DNA of 9,798 nt from assembly GCA_024762745.1 (NCBI GenBank), contig JANTGV010000021.1, positions 1-9,798 on the forward strand, written 5' to 3'. A program made the translations under genes and the position numbers. Positions within the stretch are counted from its first letter, which is position 1; each line of letters begins with the position of its first letter. Shown one piece after another: positions 7,387 through 9,798 of the stretch. This stretch comes from Sulfurimonas sp. Its GTDB lineage: Bacteria; Campylobacterota; Campylobacteria; Campylobacterales; Sulfurimonadaceae. The notes below the pieces were generated by a model. It did not search any database and had not been told where the DNA came from. It saw nothing but the letters and a program-made list of their open reading frames with translations.

Positions 7387-7929
7387 ATGATAATATGTGC
7401 CGGAAATAATGAAACATTCAATTTCGCTCAACCGATGGGAGTAGGGCTTATTGAAACTGCTATGAACTTAACTCGTCTCTGCCTTTTTGACAAGCCTGAG
7501 TTTTTACTTTTTGTAGGGACTGCAGGCTCCTATGGCGATGCAAAAATATTTGACATTATAGAGTCAAAGACCTCTTCAAATATTGAACTTGCGTTTTTAA
7601 GTAATGATGCTTACACTCCACTTGATAATGTTGTTACAACTAACACAACAAACGAAAAAGATATTGTTGTGAACTCATCAAACTATATATCTACTAACAA
7701 CACCTTAGCAAAAAACTTTTTGAAGTTTGGTGTTGGTATAGAGAATATGGAGTTTTTTTCAGTCTTACAAGTTGCACAAGAATTTAATATTCCAGCCGGT
7801 GGTGTTTTTTGTATAACAAACTATACTAACGAGAATGCTCATGAAGATTTTTTAAAAAACCATGAAAGAGCCAAAGAACTCCTGGGTTTACATGTTAAAA
7901 AACGTATAAAAGAACTAACAAAAAAATGA
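7387..7929 (+). CDS. Short purine/uridine phosphorylase (MTAN/futalosine hydrolase)-like protein
   Basis: A 180-aa protein resembling the PNP_UDP_1 nucleosidase/phosphorylase superfamily. Visible landmarks: GVGLIETAMNLTRL (18-31) matches the G-x-G-x2-NA-type helix. FVGTAGSYG (42-50) matches the substrate/phosphate-binding GxAGG loop. IENMEFFSV (118-126) matches the E-M-E ribose-binding motif (M121, E122). The next conserved element, normally ISD with the catalytic Asp, reads ITN (N145). The first about 40 residues of the usual about 230-aa fold are missing. It may therefore be catalytically altered or a structural pseudoenzyme. Gene-level decay is unlikely, since the reading frame is intact and in a tight operon: it starts 2 nt after hisF and overlaps rlmN by ATGA (7926-7929). 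A family label such as MqnB or MTAN is not justified at this divergence. In this phylum the true MTAN/futalosine enzyme is usually a separate full-length gene. Confidence 0.72.
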   Translation: MIICAGNNETFNFAQPMGVGLIETAMNLTRLCLFDKPEFLLFVGTAGSYGDAKIFDIIESKTSSNIELAFLSNDAYTPLDNVVTTNTTNEKDIVVNSSNYISTNNTLAKNFLKFGVGIENMEFFSVLQVAQEFNIPAGGVFCITNYTNENAHEDFLKNHERAKELLGLHVKKRIKELTKK

Positions 7930-9002
7930 ATGAAGTAAAACCTTCCCTCTATGACTTCACTCTCAAAGAGTTAAGTTCACAGATTAAACCTGCGTTTCGA
8001 GCAAAACAGATTTTTGGATGGATTTATCATCAGTACGTTGAAAGTTATGATGAAATGAAAAATATTCCTAAGGTTTTAAAAGAAGAACTTGCAGAAAAAT
8101 ATATAATCAATCCTCTAACAATAGCTAACAAAGAAGAGTCTAGTGATGGAACAATTAAGTATCTTTTAGAGATGCAAGATGGCAAAACAATGGAAGCTGT
8201 TTGGTTAAAAATGAAAGAAGAGCTTGTAGATGAAACAGGAAATATTTATCAGGAAGCTAAATACACAATCTGCGTTTCGACTCAAGTAGGGTGTAAAGTA
8301 GGGTGTACATTTTGTTTAACTGCTAAAGGCGGTTTTACAAGAGATTTAACAGCTGGTGAAATTGTTGCGCAAGTTGTAACACTTAAACGCGATAACAACC
8401 ACAAACATAACCGCAAGATAAACATAGTATATATGGGTATGGGTGAACCACTTGACAACCTAACAAACTTGGCAAAAGCGATAGAGATTTTCAAAGAAGA
8501 GGATGGATTGGCAATAGGTGGAAAGCGCCAAACAGTCTCCACAAGTGGTTTAAGCACTAAGATAGACAGACTCGGAGAGATGGATTTAGGTGTTCACATC
8601 GCTATATCTCTTCACGCTGTTGATGATGAGCTAAGATCTGAACTTATTCCTATGAATAAAGCTCACAATATAAACTCAATCATCGAAGCTGTAAAACGCT
8701 TTCCTATAGATACACGTAAGCGTGTTATGTTTGAGTACCTTGTTATAAAAGGTAAAAATGATGATTTAGGCTCAGCAAAGAAGCTTGTTAAGCTTCTTAC
8801 AGGTATAAAAGCGAAGGTAAACCTTATCTACTTTAATCCATATCCGGGAACAAACTACGATAGACCTAAAAAAGAAGATATGGTTGCGTTTTCCGACTAT
8901 TTAATCAAACATGGGCTTCTATGTACTATACGCGACTCTAAAGGTATAGACATTAGTGCTGCTTGTGGTCAACTCAAAGAAAAAACACAAGGAGATGTTT
9001 AA
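7926..9002 (+). CDS. rlmN: Dual-specificity RNA methyltransferase RlmN
   Basis: A 358-aa radical-SAM enzyme that adds a C2 methyl to A2503 of 23S rRNA and, in E. coli, A37 of certain tRNAs. Layout: an accessory N-terminal domain (1 to about 100), then the radical-SAM barrel with the [4Fe-4S] motif C-x3-C-x2-C at C123/C127/C130 (GCKVGCTFC). The two catalytic cysteines of the mechanism are visible: C116 (TICVSTQ), seven residues before the first cluster Cys as in E. coli, and C347 in SAACGQL near the C-terminus. GMGEP (171-175) is the SAM-binding GGE-type motif. Cfr is the close relative that methylates C8 and gives antibiotic resistance. The housekeeping operon setting and overall sequence favour RlmN. 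Its start overlaps the upstream stop by 4 nt. Its stop shares one base with the next start (TAATG). Confidence 0.96.
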   Translation: MNEVKPSLYDFTLKELSSQIKPAFRAKQIFGWIYHQYVESYDEMKNIPKVLKEELAEKYIINPLTIANKEESSDGTIKYLLEMQDGKTMEAVWLKMKEELVDETGNIYQEAKYTICVSTQVGCKVGCTFCLTAKGGFTRDLTAGEIVAQVVTLKRDNNHKHNRKINIVYMGMGEPLDNLTNLAKAIEIFKEEDGLAIGGKRQTVSTSGLSTKIDRLGEMDLGVHIAISLHAVDDELRSELIPMNKAHNINSIIEAVKRFPIDTRKRVMFEYLVIKGKNDDLGSAKKLVKLLTGIKAKVNLIYFNPYPGTNYDRPKKEDMVAFSDYLIKHGLLCTIRDSKGIDISAACGQLKEKTQGDV

Positions 9003-9097
9003 TGCCCGCTATAGAGATATTCCAAATTGTATTCCTAGTCATAGTTTTTGCTGTAGGTGTAATTGGCTTTTTTAGAGCTGCTACTAAAGACGATTAA
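9002..9097 (+). CDS. 31-aa single-pass membrane small protein
   Basis: A tiny ORF starting at the ATG that overlaps the rlmN stop by one base (TAATG). Its Shine-Dalgarno AAGGAG (8988-8993), 8 nt upstream, lies inside the end of rlmN. The product is acidic/polar at the start (PAIEIF), has one hydrophobic segment at about residues 7-24 (ending VGVIGFF), then R25 and a charged tail ATKDD. The positive charge after the segment and the acidic start suggest N-out or a weak topology signal. No known domain is recognised. It shows no similarity by eye to CcoQ or CcoS. I recall, unverified, that Campylobacter jejuni also has a small hydrophobic protein directly after its rlmN homologue. Strong translation signals, correct spacing and membrane-like composition support a real gene, which many gene callers would skip because of size. 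Confidence 0.72.
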   Translation: MPAIEIFQIVFLVIVFAVGVIGFFRAATKDD

Positions 9098-9145
9098 CAC
9101 TTAAAATTTAATCACTTTAATAACTTTGGCGTAGTCAATGTATGA

Positions 9146-9151
9146 TATACT
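9146..9151 (+). promoter_or_regulatory. -10 box of the 79-aa gene
   Basis: TATACT lies 28 nt before the ATG at 9180, in a 82-bp gap after the small membrane gene. TATGAT (9141-9146), overlapping it by one base, is an alternative. No convincing -35 is seen. The separate promoter and strong Shine-Dalgarno suggest this gene is its own transcription unit. Confidence 0.5.
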
Positions 9152-9179
9152 ACTTGTCAAATATTAAAAGGAGAACACT

Positions 9180-9419
9180 ATGGCAGAAAAAACAGATGCA
9201 GATAGAATAAAAGAAGTATATAAGCTATGTAAAGGTCACTTCGGTGATGTAAGATTTGTTGGTCTTAAATATCATAGTCAGATTGGCTGGATTGCAAAAG
9301 CACAGTTTAACAGTGAAGAAGTTGGAAATCTTACTGCAGATGGTAAAACAAGTAGCGATGCACTAAGAAATTTGAGAAATCGTATCAAAAAAATTATAAA
9401 AAGATATAACGGAGTTTAA
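9180..9419 (+). CDS. Small basic protein of unknown function
   Basis: A 79-aa protein preceded by a textbook AAGGAG (9168-9173), 6 nt before the ATG. Predicted order: N-terminal helix (about 4-20), a beta hairpin (RFVGLKYHSQIGWIAKAQF, about 25-43), a short turn (NLTADGKTSSD) and a Lys/Arg-rich C-terminal helix (about 60-77). The beta-hairpin / G-x-T-xx-A-L-xx-L pattern loosely recalls HicB-like or other small alpha-beta folds, but no HicA-type toxin gene is adjacent and I do not assign a family. No signal peptide or membrane segment. The basic helix could bind nucleic acid, but this is a guess. Its stop codon lies in a perfect 12-bp palindrome, GAGTTTAAACTC (9412-9423). Confidence 0.82.
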   Translation: MAEKTDADRIKEVYKLCKGHFGDVRFVGLKYHSQIGWIAKAQFNSEEVGNLTADGKTSSDALRNLRNRIKKIIKRYNGV

Positions 9420-9420
9420 A

Positions 9421-9461
9421 CTCTGGGAAGTAAAACGACCAACACACCAGGGAGGTCGTTT
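9421..9461 (+). promoter_or_regulatory. Overlapping stems that can hide a Shine-Dalgarno
   Basis: Stem A pairs 9421-9426 (CTCTGG) with 9447-9452 (CCAGGG), 6 bp with one G-U. Stem B pairs 9433-9440 (AAACGACC) perfectly with 9454-9461 (GGTCGTTT), 8 bp with a 13-nt loop. Their order is interlaced, so they are either alternatives or a pseudoknot. Only one base separates the two 3' arms, which makes a classic H-type pseudoknot hard to build. Both involve GGGAGG (9450-9455), a strong Shine-Dalgarno 6 nt before an ATG. Stem B could also be a weak terminator of the 79-aa gene, though only three Ts end its 3' arm. Confidence 0.45.
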
Positions 9462-9482
9462 ATGAATGTAATAATACCTTAG
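9462..9482 (+). CDS. Possible six-codon leader ORF (MNVIIP)
   Basis: ATG-AAT-GTA-ATA-ATA-CCT-TAG follows GGGAGG at ideal spacing. The Shine-Dalgarno is better than those of several real genes here. The peptide contains two rare-type ATA codons and a Pro before the stop, a context that can slow ribosomes, so a leader-peptide role is conceivable. It could equally be chance, since the gene it would control is not within the window. Confidence 0.25.
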   Translation: MNVIIP

Positions 9483-9600
9483 TTTTCTTATAACTATATA
9501 ACAAATAATCTCTTCAGTAAAATTATAAAAAATCAAAAAAATCATCTTAAAAAAAATCATGACAAAGATAAAAATTTAAAAATTTATATGAAACGTGTAG

Positions 9601-9629
9601 TATTCACACATTGTTGTAAGCTGTGAATA
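9601..9629. repeat. Inverted repeat with ATTCACA cores
   Basis: TATTCACA (9601-9608) and its exact reverse complement TGTGAATA (9622-9629) are 13 nt apart. As RNA this is an 8-bp hairpin, followed after a few bases by T-rich TTTTCTATTTTTTT (9631-9644), so it may act as a weak terminator. As DNA, each arm holds the TTCAC core of Campylobacterota DnaA boxes (ATTCACA matches the H. pylori type). Which, if either, is real cannot be settled here. Confidence 0.4.
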
Positions 9630-9631
9630 GT

Positions 9632-9654
9632 TTTCTATTTTTTTAGAATAGAAA
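9632..9654. repeat. AT-rich hairpin TTTCTATT / AATAGAAA
   Basis: Two perfect 8-bp arms (9632-9639 and 9647-9654) enclose a 7-nt loop. The low GC makes a stable RNA hairpin doubtful. It immediately precedes the TATAAT at 9656-9661, so it could be an operator for a rightward promoter. Confidence 0.3.
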
Positions 9655-9655
9655 T

Positions 9656-9661
9656 TATAAT
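9656..9661 (+). promoter_or_regulatory. Possible -10 box of a gene beyond the right edge
   Basis: A perfect TATAAT in an AT-rich context. In such a composition chance matches are frequent and no -35 is clear. A transcript from here would carry a leader of at least 130 nt to the window end. Confidence 0.25.
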
Positions 9662-9798
9662 ATTTGCACTTTTATTAAGAAATATTTTATATAAATATCA
9701 ACTGAAACTGAAACTTTTATATAGCTTAAATCCCTATATTCAGGGCTTTGTAAAGATTTCTCTATCTGTTTTCTTTATAAGAGAAAAAAATTATTATC

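Larger units (their letters stand above)
9420..9798. other. Gene-poor AT-rich region with several inverted repeats
   Basis: No convincing gene is seen in these 379 bases on either strand. Contents, left to right: alternative hairpins hiding a Shine-Dalgarno (9421-9461), a six-codon ORF (9462-9482), A/T runs (9525-9590), an inverted repeat with ATTCACA cores (9601-9629), an AT-rich hairpin (9632-9654), a -10-like TATAAT (9656-9661), a CTGAAACTGAAAC tandem motif near 9704-9716, and a short CCCT/AGGG hairpin near 9732-9745. The stretch probably includes the promoter and leader of a gene beyond the right edge. Confidence 0.6.

Noticed and set aside
7409..7418. ATGAAACATT, half of the parS palindrome, within the phosphorylase-like gene
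   Set aside because: Only one half-site is present, the other arm does not match, and the sequence is explained by coding for NETF.
8282..8557. Minus-strand 91-aa open frame in rlmN, and 6997-7260 in hisF
   Set aside because: Both are antisense to catalytic regions of well-supported genes.
7926..9002. Reading the radical-SAM gene as the antibiotic-resistance enzyme Cfr
   Set aside because: Housekeeping operon context and overall sequence fit RlmN, and no mobile element or resistance gene is adjacent.
9180..9419. HicB-like antitoxin of a toxin-antitoxin pair
   Set aside because: No HicA-type or other small toxin gene lies next to it, and the resemblance is limited to a short turn-helix pattern.
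9363..9560. Minus-strand 65-aa open frame, hydrophobic at the start
   Set aside because: It overlaps the end of the 79-aa gene and the structured gap, its composition follows the AT-rich background, it lacks a convincing ribosome-binding site, and it shows no recognisable motif.

Overview
The window is AT-rich, densely packed bacterial DNA. Gene content and layout point to Campylobacterota, most likely a Sulfurimonas-like member of the Sulfurimonadaceae (inference). Reasons: KsgA followed by a J-type ribonuclease with a long basic Asn/Arg-rich N-terminal tail, divergent from a short nucleoside-phosphorylase-like gene, rlmN and a tiny hydrophobic ORF. I recall a similar arrangement in Campylobacter, not verified here. 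Flagellar FliI and a small periplasmic cytochrome-c-like protein fit the same group.

Layout, left to right. (1) 39-1774, + strand: a secreted 107-aa cytochrome-c-like protein without a haem-binding motif, then a 463-aa protein with a WD40-like N-terminus and helical repeats. The latter starts at a GTG inside a hairpin and overlaps the end of fliI tail to tail. (2) 6436-1758, - strand: a tight four-gene operon ksgA > rnj > folE > fliI, with gaps of 17, 16 and 2 nt. (3) 6437-6625: a 189-bp divergent promoter region holding a near-perfect chromosomal parS site (ParB-binding palindrome) just upstream of the hisF promoter. (4) 6626-9097, + strand: a second tight operon hisF > phosphorylase-like gene > rlmN > 31-aa single-membrane-segment protein, joined by a 2-nt gap, a 4-nt overlap and a 1-nt overlap. 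(5) 9180-9419, + strand: a 79-aa protein of unknown function with its own promoter and ribosome-binding site. (6) 9420-9798: a gene-poor, very AT-rich stretch with several inverted repeats. One can hide a strong Shine-Dalgarno in front of a six-codon ORF; another is a pair of opposed ATTCACA motifs.

Functionally, the two divergent operons flanking parS carry three rRNA/mRNA maturation enzymes (KsgA, RNase J, RlmN) mixed with folate/pterin synthesis (FolE), histidine synthesis (HisF) and flagellar export (FliI). Such mixed operons are usual in this phylum. No mobile element, CRISPR array, tRNA, rRNA or defence system was recognised. The less ordinary items are the parS site, the tiny membrane ORF, the phosphorylase-like protein lacking its usual catalytic Asp, the repeat protein, and the structured non-coding stretch on the right.
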